Source: Heliomicrobium undosum
GTDB lineage: Bacteria; Bacillota; Desulfitobacteriia; Heliobacteriales; Heliobacteriaceae
NCBI RefSeq assembly: GCF_009877425.1
Contig: NZ_WXEY01000007.1
Location: 1 to 64,000 of the forward strand
Length of the DNA: 64,000 nucleotides
Direction: 5' to 3'
Part shown: piece after piece, positions 1 to 8,230 of the stretch
Layout: every line of letters begins with the position of its first letter
Position numbering within the stretch: position 1 is the stretch's first letter
Program-made: the position numbers and the translations under genes
Notes under the pieces: generated by a model
Told to the model about the DNA's origin: nothing
What the model saw: only the letters and a program-made list of their open reading frames with translations
The model's database searches: none

Positions 1-91
1 ATAAAAAAGATTTCGCGAGGAACTGTTGGAAAAAGGGTAGGAAATTTTGGAGTGCTGGCGAATAGATTAAACGTAATTACTTTCGTCTGGA

Positions 92-967
92 GTGACCAAT
101 TTGATAGGCAACCTATTTTTCACGCGGACAGCGACGGCGCCACCCCTTCGTCATCTTTCAACGGCTTGGCATCGTTTCGTCGCCGTCGGCGTCATTGCCA
201 TGCTTTTGACGAGCGGTTGCAGCGCCCGCCCGGCGGCAACGCCAACCTCCGCCGATCCAACCGCTGGCGCCGCGACAAACTCTCCGGCCCCAGCTTCGTC
301 CGGCGCATCTGCGCCCGCCACATCACTCGCCCCATCCGCAACCGCCGCATCCGCGCCTGCGGAAACCGTATCGACGGCATCACCGGTCGCCGCCTCGCTG
401 GCAGCGTCTCCGGCGGGCGCCCTTCCCTCCGGTGCGCCGGTCTCCGAGGAAAACCGGAAAAAAGCCATCGAATTATACGATAAGGGTTACTACGCCTTTG
501 ATGTGGAACATGGTCCGAACCGGCTAAAAAAAGCCATCTCCCTGTACGACCAGGCGCTGGCCCTTGACCCGAACTGCTACCAGGCCTACACGGGCAAGGG
601 CATCGCCGTGGCCTTCATGGGCAACCTCGATGAAGCGCTCCGACTGCTCGATCGCGCCATCGCCATCCGGCCCGATTACGGCTTTGCTTACTACAACCGG
701 GGCCTCGCCCTGAAATACCACGGCCGTTTCGATGATGCCCTCCTCTGGTTTGACCGCTCGCTGGCCTATGACCGGGACAACGCCTGGACCTACTTCGGCA
801 TGGCGGCCATCTACGACGCCAAGGAAAACACCCGAGCATGCATGGACAACCTGGCGAAAGCTATTGAGATCATGCCCTACTGCAAGGTGACAGCGAGAGA
901 AAAGATAGAAGAGGACTTCAGCCATGTCAAAGCGTTGCCGGAGTTCAAAAAGCTGATCGCAGAGTGA
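92..967 (+). CDS. TPR-repeat lipoprotein
   Basis: Probable lipoprotein of about 291 residues. A hydrophobic stretch near residues 28-42 ends in a lipobox-like LTSGC, so the mature protein would be anchored at Cys43 on the outer face of the membrane. It is followed by a low-complexity Ala/Pro/Ser/Thr linker (about 45-120) and then at least three tetratricopeptide repeats (about 125-265; for example NPNCYQAYTGKG and RPDYGFAYYNRGLA), which normally serve as protein-binding scaffolds. The start is uncertain: GTG at 92 leaves a long n-region with a poor ribosome site. A different frame is also open over the Ala-rich part, but the lipobox and TPR signatures decide for this one. The partner is unknown. 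Confidence 0.75.
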   Translation: MTNLIGNLFFTRTATAPPLRHLSTAWHRFVAVGVIAMLLTSGCSARPAATPTSADPTAGAATNSPAPASSGASAPATSLAPSATAASAPAETVSTASPVAASLAASPAGALPSGAPVSEENRKKAIELYDKGYYAFDVEHGPNRLKKAISLYDQALALDPNCYQAYTGKGIAVAFMGNLDEALRLLDRAIAIRPDYGFAYYNRGLALKYHGRFDDALLWFDRSLAYDRDNAWTYFGMAAIYDAKENTRACMDNLAKAIEIMPYCKVTAREKIEEDFSHVKALPEFKKLIAE

Positions 968-1035
968 GAAAGATGGCAGACCGGATAATACAGAACCGTT
1001 AGGGAAGGATTATTACAAGAACAGGGGAAAGAGAA

Positions 1036-1608
1036 ATGGATGCGGAAACAGTGAACACCGGTAAGGCCAATAAAAAGCAACCGAATCGGCAGAAGAACGA
1101 TGCCCAGTCTGCCGATGGGACACAAAACCAACCCGATGGGACACAAAACCAATCCGATGCGACACAGAACGAGGAAGCGACCCTAGCGGGACGCGACTTT
1201 TTCCGGACCTTGCAATCCTTTTATGAATGCGCCATGAGCACCGTTTCGCGAATCAGCCAGCGGACCGACCTGACCTTTACCCAACTGCAGATCATGAACC
1301 ACATCAATTATCGCGGCCTCGCCCTTCAGAAAGAGATGCGCAAACAGTTTCACCTGACCCAGGGGGCGCTGTCGACGGCCCTGAAAGACCTGGAGAAGCG
1401 GGAACTGATCATGCGGACCCAGAGCCCCGTCGACCAGCGCGAGTGGGTGATCGCCCTCTCGCCGCAAGGTGAGAAACTGCTGGGGGAAATCGGCCAACCC
1501 CTATACAACCAGTTGCAAAAGCTTGCCGAAGCGCATCCCCAGCAAGTAGGCCAACTGATCGACTCGGTCGAGTGGTTTACCGAGACCTTTTCCCTCGAAG
1601 AGGTATAG
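1036..1608 (+). CDS. MarR-family transcriptional regulator
   Basis: A 190-residue protein with a winged helix-turn-helix of the MarR type (about residues 60-150): LTFTQLQIMNHINYRG, then a recognition region around LTQGALSTALKDLEKRELI and the wing DQREWVIALSPQG. MarR proteins bind DNA as dimers and usually repress nearby genes in response to small aromatic or oxidative signals. The N-terminus has an unusual polar extension with three copies of a hexapeptide-like unit (DGTQNQ / DGTQNQ / DATQNE), encoded by near-identical 18-bp tandem repeats at about 1116-1169. A ribosome site (AGGGGAAAG) precedes ATG 1036. No target can be inferred; it stands alone after the TPR lipoprotein. Confidence 0.85.
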   Translation: MDAETVNTGKANKKQPNRQKNDAQSADGTQNQPDGTQNQSDATQNEEATLAGRDFFRTLQSFYECAMSTVSRISQRTDLTFTQLQIMNHINYRGLALQKEMRKQFHLTQGALSTALKDLEKRELIMRTQSPVDQREWVIALSPQGEKLLGEIGQPLYNQLQKLAEAHPQQVGQLIDSVEWFTETFSLEEV

Positions 1609-1689
1609 GGCGAAAGAAATTGCCCGATGAAGAGAAAAACCGCTGGCGAACATACGCCGAAGAAGAGCAATCTCACCGCTGAAAAAAAG

Positions 1690-1722
1690 AAGGCCCTTGA
1701 CAGAAGCGGTCAAGGGCCTTTC
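1690..1722. terminator. Bidirectional Rho-independent terminator
   Basis: A perfect 12-bp stem (AAGGCCCTTGAC / GTCAAGGGCCTT) with a 7-nt loop lies between the convergent MarR gene and the HesB-like gene. The minus-strand side is followed by a run of seven T, so it mainly serves the minus-strand gene; the plus side has only TTTC. Confidence 0.8.
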
Positions 1723-1735
1723 GCCGCGTGATGGA

Positions 1736-2062
1736 TCATAAATCGCACTGGCTGGTGCAGGAGCTGCAGGTCGAGTTGCAACTGGATGTGGCAAGAAAAC
1801 CGGGCTCTTCATCGCTGTCATCGTAATCGATGCGCAGCCCCCGGAGATAATCCTTGCTCATGTCATCGGCCACAAAACGAATCCCCGCCGCTTCAATGAC
1901 CACATCGCCGCGCTTGGCTTCGAATTCAAGGCCCAGGTCATAGGCCGAGTGTTCCCGGCTGAGGGCAAAAATCCGGACGTATTTCGCTTTGTTTTCTTCC
2001 AGAAGCTCGATGAGCTTTTGACGCCCTTTTTCGGTCACCGTGATCACGGGAACCACCTCCAT
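1736..2062 (-). CDS. HesB/IscA-like protein with cysteine-rich tail
   Basis: A 108-residue protein resembling the A-type iron-sulfur carrier fold (HesB/IscA/ErpA): ITVTEKGRQKLIELLEEN at the start, then YDLGLEFEAKRGDVVIEAAGIRFVAD, where family members have the strand-turn preceding the second cysteine pair. It differs from true A-type carriers because the first cysteine motif (GCSG) is missing, and the usual CGCG is replaced by a tail with four cysteines spaced C-x3-C-x2-C-x3-C. ATG 2062 is chosen because GGGGGGT lies about 10 nt upstream; longer readings add an implausible hydrophobic N-terminus. It may bind metal through the tail, but that is inference. Confidence 0.7.
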   Translation of the reverse strand: MEVVPVITVTEKGRQKLIELLEENKAKYVRIFALSREHSAYDLGLEFEAKRGDVVIEAAGIRFVADDMSKDYLRGLRIDYDDSDEEPGFLATSSCNSTCSSCTSQCDL

Positions 2063-2181
2063 CTTGATTTTACCCCCCGTTGAACGAAAATCAATACAAA
2101 AAAGAAGAACGAACCGAAAAGAGACAGCAAAAAGAGGGACGTGAAGCGGAGCGTAAAGTGGGGCGTGCCTAAAAGCGCAGC

Positions 2182-2210
2182 AAAAAACCCGGATGTAAAA
2201 CACCCGGGTT
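2182..2210 (-). terminator. Terminator downstream of the small membrane gene
   Basis: On the minus strand the stem AACCCGG / CCGGGTT with an 11-nt loop is followed by a run of T. It lies about 120 nt after the stop of the 36-codon gene, so the minus-strand transcript from the promoter at 2464-2493 would be roughly 270 nt. Confidence 0.6.
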
Positions 2211-2327
2211 GGATAGAACTCCTGTATGCGTTATGATGCCGTATAAAATGATGATTATAATATACACCGCGCTCTTCGCGCTGATATGTTCGACTGTTGG
2301 GGGTCTGCGACTTTCGCAGGTTACCGT

Positions 2328-2438
2328 TTATGCATGGGTGAAGGCCGCTAACCCCGCTGCCACGAGAACCACGATCAACATGGAAATCAAGTCCCATTCG
2401 TGTGACGTCATTCTCGATTCATTCGTACAGGATTTCAT
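2328..2438 (-). CDS. Small single-helix membrane protein, candidate reaction-centre subunit PshX
   Basis: A 36-codon ORF. It has a polar N-terminus (MKSCTNESRMTSHEWDLIS), one hydrophobic helix (MLIVVLVAAGLAAF) and an end in THA. GAGGTG sits 6 nt before ATG 2438, a TTGCCC-18-TATACT promoter lies just upstream, and a terminator follows, so it behaves like a complete small gene. The heliobacterial reaction centre contains a single-helix subunit of about 31 residues, PshX, that carries bacteriochlorophyll g. This ORF has the right size, topology and two histidines outside the helix, and lies about 1.7 kb from the pshB ferredoxins. I cannot compare sequences here, so identity is inference. A shorter start at Met10 would give 27 residues. 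Confidence 0.55.
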   Translation of the reverse strand: MKSCTNESRMTSHEWDLISMLIVVLVAAGLAAFTHA

Positions 2439-2463
2439 CGGCTTCACCTCGCTTCGTTTCTGA

Positions 2464-2493
2464 AGTATACTTATTAGACAGCGAAGTGGGCAA
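2464..2493 (-). promoter_or_regulatory. Promoter of the small membrane gene
   Basis: On the minus strand: TTGCCC at 2493-2488, an 18-bp spacer, then TATACT at 2469-2464. The -10 is one mismatch from consensus. It fires toward the 36-codon gene, whose ATG is about 25 bp downstream. Confidence 0.5.
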
Positions 2494-2599
2494 AAAAGTT
2501 CCATCACAAAAGCCTCTAGCGCCCATTTATCGCGGAATTTTTTTGGCATATTCTGCCGGGTAGCATTCCCGGCTGGCAATTGACGAGGAGGCAGCGCAA

Positions 2600-3982
2600 G
2601 TGTCCAAAAAACTGTGGGGCGGCCGTTTCCAAAAAGGAACCGACAAGGTCGTCGAAGATTTCCATTCGTCCATTTCCTTTGATCAGCGACTGTACAAGCA
2701 GGACATCCGCGGTTCTATGGCCCATGCCCGCATGCTCGGTCAGCAGGGCATCATCGCCGAGACGGACGCCCGGGCGATCATCGCCGGTCTGGAGGGCATC
2801 CTGATCGACATTGAAGCCGGGCGCATCGAATTCGACGTGGCTGCCGAAGACATCCACATGAACATCGAAAAGATCCTGACCGAGCGCATCGGCGACATCG
2901 GCAAAAAACTGCACACTGCCCGCAGCCGCAACGACCAAGTGGCCCTGGACATCCGCCTCTACCTGCGCGACGAGATCGCTGAGACGCACGCGCTGCTCGC
3001 CGACCTGATCGCCACTCTGCTCGACACGGCCGAGGCGAACCTGGACACGATCATGCCCGGCTACACGCACCTGCAGAAGGCCCAGCCGATCACCCTGGCC
3101 CACCACCTGCTGGCCTATGTGCAGATGTTTGACCGCGACCGCGACCGGCTGGCCGACTGCGCCCGCCGCCTCAACCGCTCGCCCCTGGGCTCCGGCGCCC
3201 TGGCCGGCACCACCTTCCCCCTGGACCGCCTGGCCGTCGCGAAAGAGCTCGGCTTTGACGGCATCACCGAGAACAGCCTCGACGGCGTTTCAGACCGCGA
3301 CTTTGCGATCGAGTTCTGCGCCGCCGCCTCCCTGACGATGATGCACCTCTCGCGCTTTTGCGAGGAGATCATCCTCTGGAGCAGCCAGGAGTTCGCCTTC
3401 ATCGAACTCGATGACGCCTACTCCACCGGCAGTTCCATGATGCCCCAAAAGAAAAACCCCGACGTGGCCGAACTGATCCGCGGCAAGACAGGCCGCGTCT
3501 ATGGCGACCTGATGGCCCTGCTCACGGTGATGAAGTCCCTGCCGCTGGCCTACAACAAGGACATGCAGGAGGACAAGGAGAGCCTCTTCGACGCCGTCGA
3601 CACCGTCAAAGGCTGCCTGACCGTCTTCACCCCCATGATCGCCACCATGCGCGTCCGCCGGGAGACGATGAAAAACGGCGCCCGGGGCGGCTTCACCAAC
3701 GCCACCGATGTGGCCGACTACCTGGCCAAGAAGGGCGTCTCCTTCCGGGAAGCCCACGAGATCGTCGGCAAGATGGTGCTGCTTTGCGTCCAAAAGGGCG
3801 TGGCCCTCGATGACCTTGCCTTTGACGACTTCCGCGCCTGTTCCGACGCCTTCGGCGAAGACATCTACGAGGCCATCCAAGTGGAACGCTGTGTCGCCGA
3901 CCGCAAGGTTCCCGGCGGCCCGGCGCCGGAAGCCGTTAAGGAAGCCATAGCGCAAGCGCGGCGGCGGTTGAAGGAGCAATAG
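2600..3982 (+). CDS. argH: Argininosuccinate lyase
   Basis: Cleaves argininosuccinate to arginine and fumarate, the last step of arginine synthesis. The 460-residue length is normal. The fumarase/aspartase-superfamily signature [12 protein letters not shown] (about residues 277-288) carries the catalytic serine loop, and [10 protein letters not shown] and [12 protein letters not shown] are typical ArgH substrate-binding segments. GTG 2600 is the start, with GAGGAGG at 2585-2591. argG is not adjacent upstream. The gene is followed by the two pshB ferredoxin genes on the same strand, but a separate promoter lies between them. Confidence 0.96.
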   Translation: MSKKLWGGRFQKGTDKVVEDFHSSISFDQRLYKQDIRGSMAHARMLGQQGIIAETDARAIIAGLEGILIDIEAGRIEFDVAAEDIHMNIEKILTERIGDIGKKLHTARSRNDQVALDIRLYLRDEIAETHALLADLIATLLDTAEANLDTIMPGYTHLQKAQPITLAHHLLAYVQMFDRDRDRLADCARRLNRSPLGSGALAGTTFPLDRLAVAKELGFDGITENSLDGVSDRDFAIEFCAAASLTMMHLSRFCEEIILWSSQEFAFIELDDAYSTGSSMMPQKKNPDVAELIRGKTGRVYGDLMALLTVMKSLPLAYNKDMQEDKESLFDAVDTVKGCLTVFTPMIATMRVRRETMKNGARGGFTNATDVADYLAKKGVSFREAHEIVGKMVLLCVQKGVALDDLAFDDFRACSDAFGEDIYEAIQVERCVADRKVPGGPAPEAVKEAIAQARRRLKEQ

Positions 3983-4016
3983 CGGACAAACCTGAAACAA
4001 TTCGCAAAAATAGTGA

Positions 4017-4045
4017 TTGAAGCCGGATTATATCCGTGATATGGT
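4017..4045 (+). promoter_or_regulatory. Promoter for the pshB ferredoxin genes
   Basis: TTGAAG (4017-4022), 17-bp spacer, TATGGT (4040-4045), about 45 bp upstream of the first ferredoxin start. Both hexamers match the sigma-A consensus at four of six positions. Confidence 0.45.
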
Positions 4046-4091
4046 AAAAGCGTTGGAAGTGAACCCGATACACTTTAGGGGGTGAACTTAG

Positions 4092-4256
4092 GTGGCCTAT
4101 AAAATCTCCGACGCTTGCGTCGCCTGCGGCGCTTGCGAAGATGCGTGCCCCGTGAATGCAATCATCAAAGGCGATGTCTATTCCATCGCTGATACCTGCA
4201 TTGATTGCGGTACTTGTGCTGACACTTGCCCAGCCGGCGCTATCAGCGAGGGTTAA
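4092..4256 (+). CDS. pshB1: Two-[4Fe-4S] ferredoxin, reaction-centre acceptor PshB1
   Basis: A 54-residue bacterial-type ferredoxin, too short for many gene finders. Two cluster motifs are complete: C9-x2-C12-x2-C15-x3-C19-P20 and C37-x2-C40-x2-C43-x3-C47-P48. In heliobacteria such small dicluster ferredoxins (PshB) accept electrons from cluster FX of the PshA homodimer on the cytoplasmic face and carry the FA/FB centres; they are loosely bound and also act as soluble carriers. GTG 4092 is preceded by a purine-rich GGGGGTGAAC segment at about 4078-4086. The tandem arrangement of two 54-residue copies fits the pshBI/pshBII pair described for H. modesticaldum. Which of the two is called I or II is assigned here by order only. 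Confidence 0.85.
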   Translation: MAYKISDACVACGACEDACPVNAIIKGDVYSIADTCIDCGTCADTCPAGAISEG

Positions 4257-4334
4257 GACAGAATTATTCTCGCTGGGTGTGGTGTGTTTCTAGATGAATA
4301 CCATAGGGATTTAGGAAGGCAGGTGAAAAGAACA

Positions 4335-4499
4335 ATGGCTTACAAAATCACCGATGCTTGCACCGCTTGCGGCGCTTGCATGGACGGCTGCTGCGTTGGC
4401 GCCATCGTCGAAGGCAAAAAGTACTCCATCACCAGCGACTGCGTGGACTGCGGCGTTTGCGCCGACAAGTGCCCCGTAGACGCTATCGTTGCTGGCTAA
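4335..4499 (+). CDS. pshB2: Two-[4Fe-4S] ferredoxin, reaction-centre acceptor PshB2
   Basis: Second 54-residue dicluster ferredoxin, starting with the same MAYKI and about 65 percent identical to the first copy by eye. The C-terminal motif is standard (C37-x2-C40-x2-C43-x3-C47-P48). In the first motif the proline after the fourth cysteine is replaced by cysteine, giving C9-x2-C12-x2-C15-x3-C19-C20; this may alter packing or cluster potential. ATG 4335 is chosen over ATG 4284 because AGGCAGGTG lies just upstream and the alignment with the first copy begins there. It should serve as a reaction-centre acceptor and carry electrons to ferredoxin-dependent enzymes such as IorAB. Confidence 0.83.
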   Translation: MAYKITDACTACGACMDGCCVGAIVEGKKYSITSDCVDCGVCADKCPVDAIVAG

Positions 4500-4518
4500 T
4501 CGAACATAACCCGCAAAA

Positions 4519-4554
4519 GCGTCCCTTGACTTGCCGTCAAGGGGCGCTTTTTTT
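4519..4554 (+). terminator. Rho-independent terminator after pshB2
   Basis: GCGTCCCTTGAC / GTCAAGGGGCGC stem with a 5-nt loop and a run of seven T, 20 nt after the second ferredoxin stop. Confidence 0.85.
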
Positions 4555-4560
4555 CAACTG

Positions 4561-5012
4561 ATTTCAGATTTTTCGATGAGAGAGGAATTCTCGAATCGAT
4601 CACGAATATAATCCATTCAAGTTTCCCGTCGACAGAACGACGTTGAATGAAGGGGCAGCAAAAGGGCGGCTATAGGGGTTCGACGGTATGCAAGGCAGGC
4701 GAGCCGCCTGATGGATGCAACAATGGATTGCAGCAGAACGGGAGGATGGAAGGCAATGCGGCAACGGCGCATGCATGGGGTTTCTGTCGCCCTTTTGCCG
4801 AAAGGCGAAACGGGGCGGACAGCAGGGTTTTTCTATGACTTTTTGGCGGACAGTCGAAGCGCCGGTCCCTCTGCCGGCAGGGCAGGGAGGGGATCCGGTT
4901 CTTTGACTGTCCCTTTCATTCGATATGGGCGCCCTGATTCGGCCTTCTATGAGGGCGAACAGGCATTTCAACGTGCGGTTCTACCTGCAGGTCTTTGCGA
5001 GGGGGTGGTCGC
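4561..5012 (+). other. Structured 450-nt leader upstream of paaK, no gene supported
   Basis: No ORF here has a recognisable family or good codon pattern. The stretch holds several inverted repeats: GGCGGCT / AGCCGCC at about 4669-4709, TTGCCGAAAGGCGAA at about 4795-4809, and an 18-nt arm pair at 4848-4865 and 4895-4912 (15 of 18 paired) enclosing TCCCT / AGGGA. This could be the untranslated leader of the paaK-iorAB operon. No known riboswitch consensus was recognised. Confidence 0.4.
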
Positions 5013-6314
5013 ATGATCTGGAATCGTGAGATGGAGTGCATCGACCGGGAGTCTCTCCGCCGGCTGCAGCTGACGCGCCTGCAAGAGACACTGCAACGGG
5101 TCTACACCCAGGTTCCCTTTTACCGGCAGCGTTTCGATCAGGCTGGGGTGCGTCCCGAAGACCTGAAGACGCTGGAGGACATTCGGAAGTTTCCCTTTAC
5201 GACCAAGACAGACCTGCGCGATCAGTACCCCTTTGGTCTCTTCGCCGTCCCCAAAAAGGAACTGATCCGCCTGCACGCCTCCTCCGGCACGACGGGCAAA
5301 CCGATCGTCGGCGGCTACACCCGCGGCGACCTGGAACGCTGGACCGAACAGGTGGCGCGCATCGCCGTCATGGCTGGTGTGACGAGTGAGGACACCGCTC
5401 AGATCGCCTTCACCTACGGTCTCTTCACTGGCGGCTTCGGCCTCCATTACGGTCTGGAAAAGGTGGGCTGCGCCATCGTGCCTGCCTCGGGCGGCAACAC
5501 GCAGCGCCAGATCATGCTCATGCAGGACTTTGAGACGACCGTGCTCGTTTGCACGCCCAGCTATGCCCTCCACCTGGCCGAGGAGGCGCGGGCCATGGGC
5601 ATCGATCCCGCCAGCCTGCCGCTGCGCGTCGGCCTCTTCGGATCGGAGCCCTGGTCCGAGGGAATGCGCCGGGAGATCCAAAACGCCTGGGGCATCCGGG
5701 CCACTGACAACTACGGCCTGACCGAACTGGGCGGTCCGGGCGTCGCCGGCGAGTGCCTACATACAGCGGGATTGCATATTCTCGAAGACCACTTCCTGGC
5801 CGAGGTCATCGACCCGGAGACGGGCGAGCCGGTCGAGGAAGGTTGCGAAGGGGAACTGGTCTTCACCACCTTGACCAAGGAAGGGTTCCCCATCATCCGC
5901 TACCGGACCAAGGACATCAGTTGCATCGACCGGAGCCCCTGCGCTTGCGGGCGGACGCTGGCGCGCATGCGCCGCGTCACCGGCCGCACCGACGATATGC
6001 TGATCATCCGGGGCGTCAACGTCTTTCCGTCCCAGATCGAGAGCGTGCTCATGGAGATCGAAGGCGTGGCGCCCCACTACCTGCTGGTCGTCGACCGCCA
6101 GGGCTATCTCGATACACTGGAAGTCCAGGTCGAGATGGCCGAGGAGCGGCTCGTTGACAATTACCGCGAACTGGAGGCGAAGACTGCCGCCATCCGGGAG
6201 CGGCTGAAAAGCGTCCTTTCCGTCAGCGCCAAGGTGCGCCTCGTCGAGCCCCGCTCTCTGGAGCGGAGCCCCGGCAAGGCCAAGCGCATCCTCGACCGGC
6301 GGCCGAAGGATTGA
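5013..6314 (+). CDS. paaK: Phenylacetate-CoA ligase
   Basis: AMP-forming ligase of about 433 residues (PaaK type, shorter than typical acyl-CoA synthetases). It activates phenylacetate or a related aryl acetate with ATP and CoA. The P-loop-like SSGTTGKP is at about residues 91-98, the adenylate motif [11 protein letters not shown] near 232-242, and the C-terminal ligase region YRTKDI and [11 protein letters not shown] near 298-335. ATG 5013 follows GAGGGGGTGG; an in-frame TTG at 4995 has no ribosome site. The next genes encode indolepyruvate:ferredoxin oxidoreductase, which makes the arylacetyl-CoA that a reversible ligase could convert to acid and ATP, a pairing common in anaerobes. Confidence 0.92.
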   Translation: MIWNREMECIDRESLRRLQLTRLQETLQRVYTQVPFYRQRFDQAGVRPEDLKTLEDIRKFPFTTKTDLRDQYPFGLFAVPKKELIRLHASSGTTGKPIVGGYTRGDLERWTEQVARIAVMAGVTSEDTAQIAFTYGLFTGGFGLHYGLEKVGCAIVPASGGNTQRQIMLMQDFETTVLVCTPSYALHLAEEARAMGIDPASLPLRVGLFGSEPWSEGMRREIQNAWGIRATDNYGLTELGGPGVAGECLHTAGLHILEDHFLAEVIDPETGEPVEEGCEGELVFTTLTKEGFPIIRYRTKDISCIDRSPCACGRTLARMRRVTGRTDDMLIIRGVNVFPSQIESVLMEIEGVAPHYLLVVDRQGYLDTLEVQVEMAEERLVDNYRELEAKTAAIRERLKSVLSVSAKVRLVEPRSLERSPGKAKRILDRRPKD

Positions 6315-6359
6315 GCATCCATAAACCAAAATCAAGGAAAGACAAAAGGGGGACTATCG

Positions 6360-8228
6360 TTGAAGACGCTTTTGACCGGCAATGAAGCCATCGCCCGCGG
6401 CGCCTATGAATACGGCGTCAGCGTAGCGGCGGCCTACCCCGGAACGCCCAGCACGGAGATCCTCGAAAACATCGCCAAGTATCCCGAGATTTACTGCCAG
6501 TGGTCCCCCAACGAAAAGGTGGCCATGGAGGTCGGCATCGGCGCCGCCATCGCCGGCGCTCGGACCATCGTGACCATGAAGCACGTCGGCGTCAACGTCG
6601 CTGCCGATCCCCTTTTCACCGCAGCCTACACGGGTGTGCGCGGCGGCCTTGTCCTCGTTTCCGCTGACGACCCGGGTATGCATTCCTCCCAGAACGAACA
6701 GGACAACCGCAACTACGCGCCCTTCGCCAAAATCCCCATGCTGGAACCGTCCGACTCCCAGGAAGCCAAGGATATGGTCAAACTGGCGCTGGACATGTCG
6801 GAACGCTTCGATACGCCGGTGCTGCTGCGCATCACTACCCGCATCGCCCATTCCCAGAGCTTGGTCGAACTGGGCGAACCGATGGAGCGCGCCGTCGAGC
6901 CTTACAAAAAGGACGCCAAAAAATACGTCATGATCCCGGCCTACGCCAGAACGCGGCGGCTCTTCATCGAAGAGCGGGACAAGCAGTTGGCCGACTTCTC
7001 CGAGACGGTAGAAGTCAACCGCGTCGAGATGAGAGATCCCTCTTTCGGCATCGTCACCTCCGGCGTCAGCTACCAGTACGTCCGGGAAGCCTTCCCCGAC
7101 GCGTCGGTCCTCCGCCTCGGCATGACCCACCCGTTGCCGAAGGAAAAGATCGCTGATTTCGCCGAAGCCGTCGACGTGCTCTTTGTGGTGGAGGAACTGG
7201 ATCCTTACCTGGAAGATCGCATCCGCGCCATGGGCATCGAGGTCATCGGCAAGTCGATCCTGCCGGCCTATGGCGAGCTCTCGGTCAACCTCGTGAAAAA
7301 GCAGATCCTGGCGGTGCTCGGCGTGATCGGTGAACCCGGCGAAGACGCCTCAGGCGAAGCGGCAGCCGCATCGGACAGCGACAGCGCCGAAGACAGCGGC
7401 GCCTGCGGCTGCGACTGTGCCTGCGATGAGGCAGCCGCCTGTGCGACTCAACCGGGCGAGTCGAGCCGGGCAGCCGAGCCCTTCGACGCCCCTATCCGTC
7501 CCCCGGTCATGTGCCCCGGCTGCCCCCACCGGGGAGTCTTCTATATCCTGCGTGAACTCCGGCTGGTCGTCTCCGGCGACATCGGCTGTTATACCCTGGG
7601 CACCATGGCGCCGCTTGAAGCCATGGACACCTGCATCTGCATGGGCGCCTCCATCTCCGGCGCGCTCGGCATGGAAAAGGCCAATCCCGATCTGGCCCGC
7701 CGTCTCGTCTCTGTCATCGGAGACTCTACCTTCCTCCACTCCGGTGTGACCGGTCTGATGGACATCGTCTACAACGGCGGAACCTCGACGGTGCTCATCC
7801 TCGACAACTCGATCACCGCCATGACGGGCCACCAGCACAACCCATCCACCGGCCAGACGCTGATGGGCAAAGAAGCGCCCGTCGTCGACTTCGTCGCCCT
7901 CGCCAAGGCGCTCGGCGTCAAGCGCGTCGTCGAGGTCGATCCCCTCGACCTGGATCGCGTTAAAGCGGTGCTCAAGGAAGAGGTGGCCGCGCCCGAACCG
8001 TCGGTGATCATCACCCGCCGCCCCTGCGCCCTCATCGTCAAAAACACGGAAAAAGCGCTCGAATGCGTCGGTTGCAAGGGCTGTAAAGCCTGCCTGCGCA
8101 TCGGCTGCCCGGCCCTCTCCTTTGACAAGGCCACCCGCAAGGTTGTCGTCAACAGCGCTCTCTGCACCGGCTGCGGCCTCTGCGCCCAGCTCTGTATGTT
8201 CGACGCGCTGCGAAAGGCGGGTGAATAG
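6360..8228 (+). CDS. iorA: Indolepyruvate:ferredoxin oxidoreductase, alpha subunit
   Basis: Large subunit (622 residues) of the thiamine-diphosphate enzyme that oxidatively decarboxylates aryl pyruvates to aryl-CoA and reduces ferredoxin. An N-terminal transketolase-like domain (GNEAIARGAYEYGVSVAAAYPGTPS) is followed by a central region and the TPP-binding domain with CPGCPHRG near 384-391 and GDSTFLHSG near 454-462. The C-terminus carries two cluster motifs, CVGCKGCKACLRIGCP (about 569-584) and CTGCGLCAQLC (about 602-612). TTG 6360 is preceded by AAAGGGGG. An acidic, cysteine-containing linker (about 330-380) between the domains is unusual. It is 2 nt from iorB and clearly co-transcribed. 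Confidence 0.95.
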   Translation: MKTLLTGNEAIARGAYEYGVSVAAAYPGTPSTEILENIAKYPEIYCQWSPNEKVAMEVGIGAAIAGARTIVTMKHVGVNVAADPLFTAAYTGVRGGLVLVSADDPGMHSSQNEQDNRNYAPFAKIPMLEPSDSQEAKDMVKLALDMSERFDTPVLLRITTRIAHSQSLVELGEPMERAVEPYKKDAKKYVMIPAYARTRRLFIEERDKQLADFSETVEVNRVEMRDPSFGIVTSGVSYQYVREAFPDASVLRLGMTHPLPKEKIADFAEAVDVLFVVEELDPYLEDRIRAMGIEVIGKSILPAYGELSVNLVKKQILAVLGVIGEPGEDASGEAAAASDSDSAEDSGACGCDCACDEAAACATQPGESSRAAEPFDAPIRPPVMCPGCPHRGVFYILRELRLVVSGDIGCYTLGTMAPLEAMDTCICMGASISGALGMEKANPDLARRLVSVIGDSTFLHSGVTGLMDIVYNGGTSTVLILDNSITAMTGHQHNPSTGQTLMGKEAPVVDFVALAKALGVKRVVEVDPLDLDRVKAVLKEEVAAPEPSVIITRRPCALIVKNTEKALECVGCKGCKACLRIGCPALSFDKATRKVVVNSALCTGCGLCAQLCMFDALRKAGE

Positions 8229-8230
8229 GG

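Noticed and set aside
2209-2463. An 84-codon plus-strand ORF opposite the small membrane gene
   Set aside because: No ribosome site or family match, and the minus strand has a complete promoter-gene-terminator unit.
4680-4720. tmRNA-like GGGGTTCGACGG segment
   Set aside because: The rest of a tmRNA (tag reading frame, pseudoknots, alanine acceptor end) is not present.
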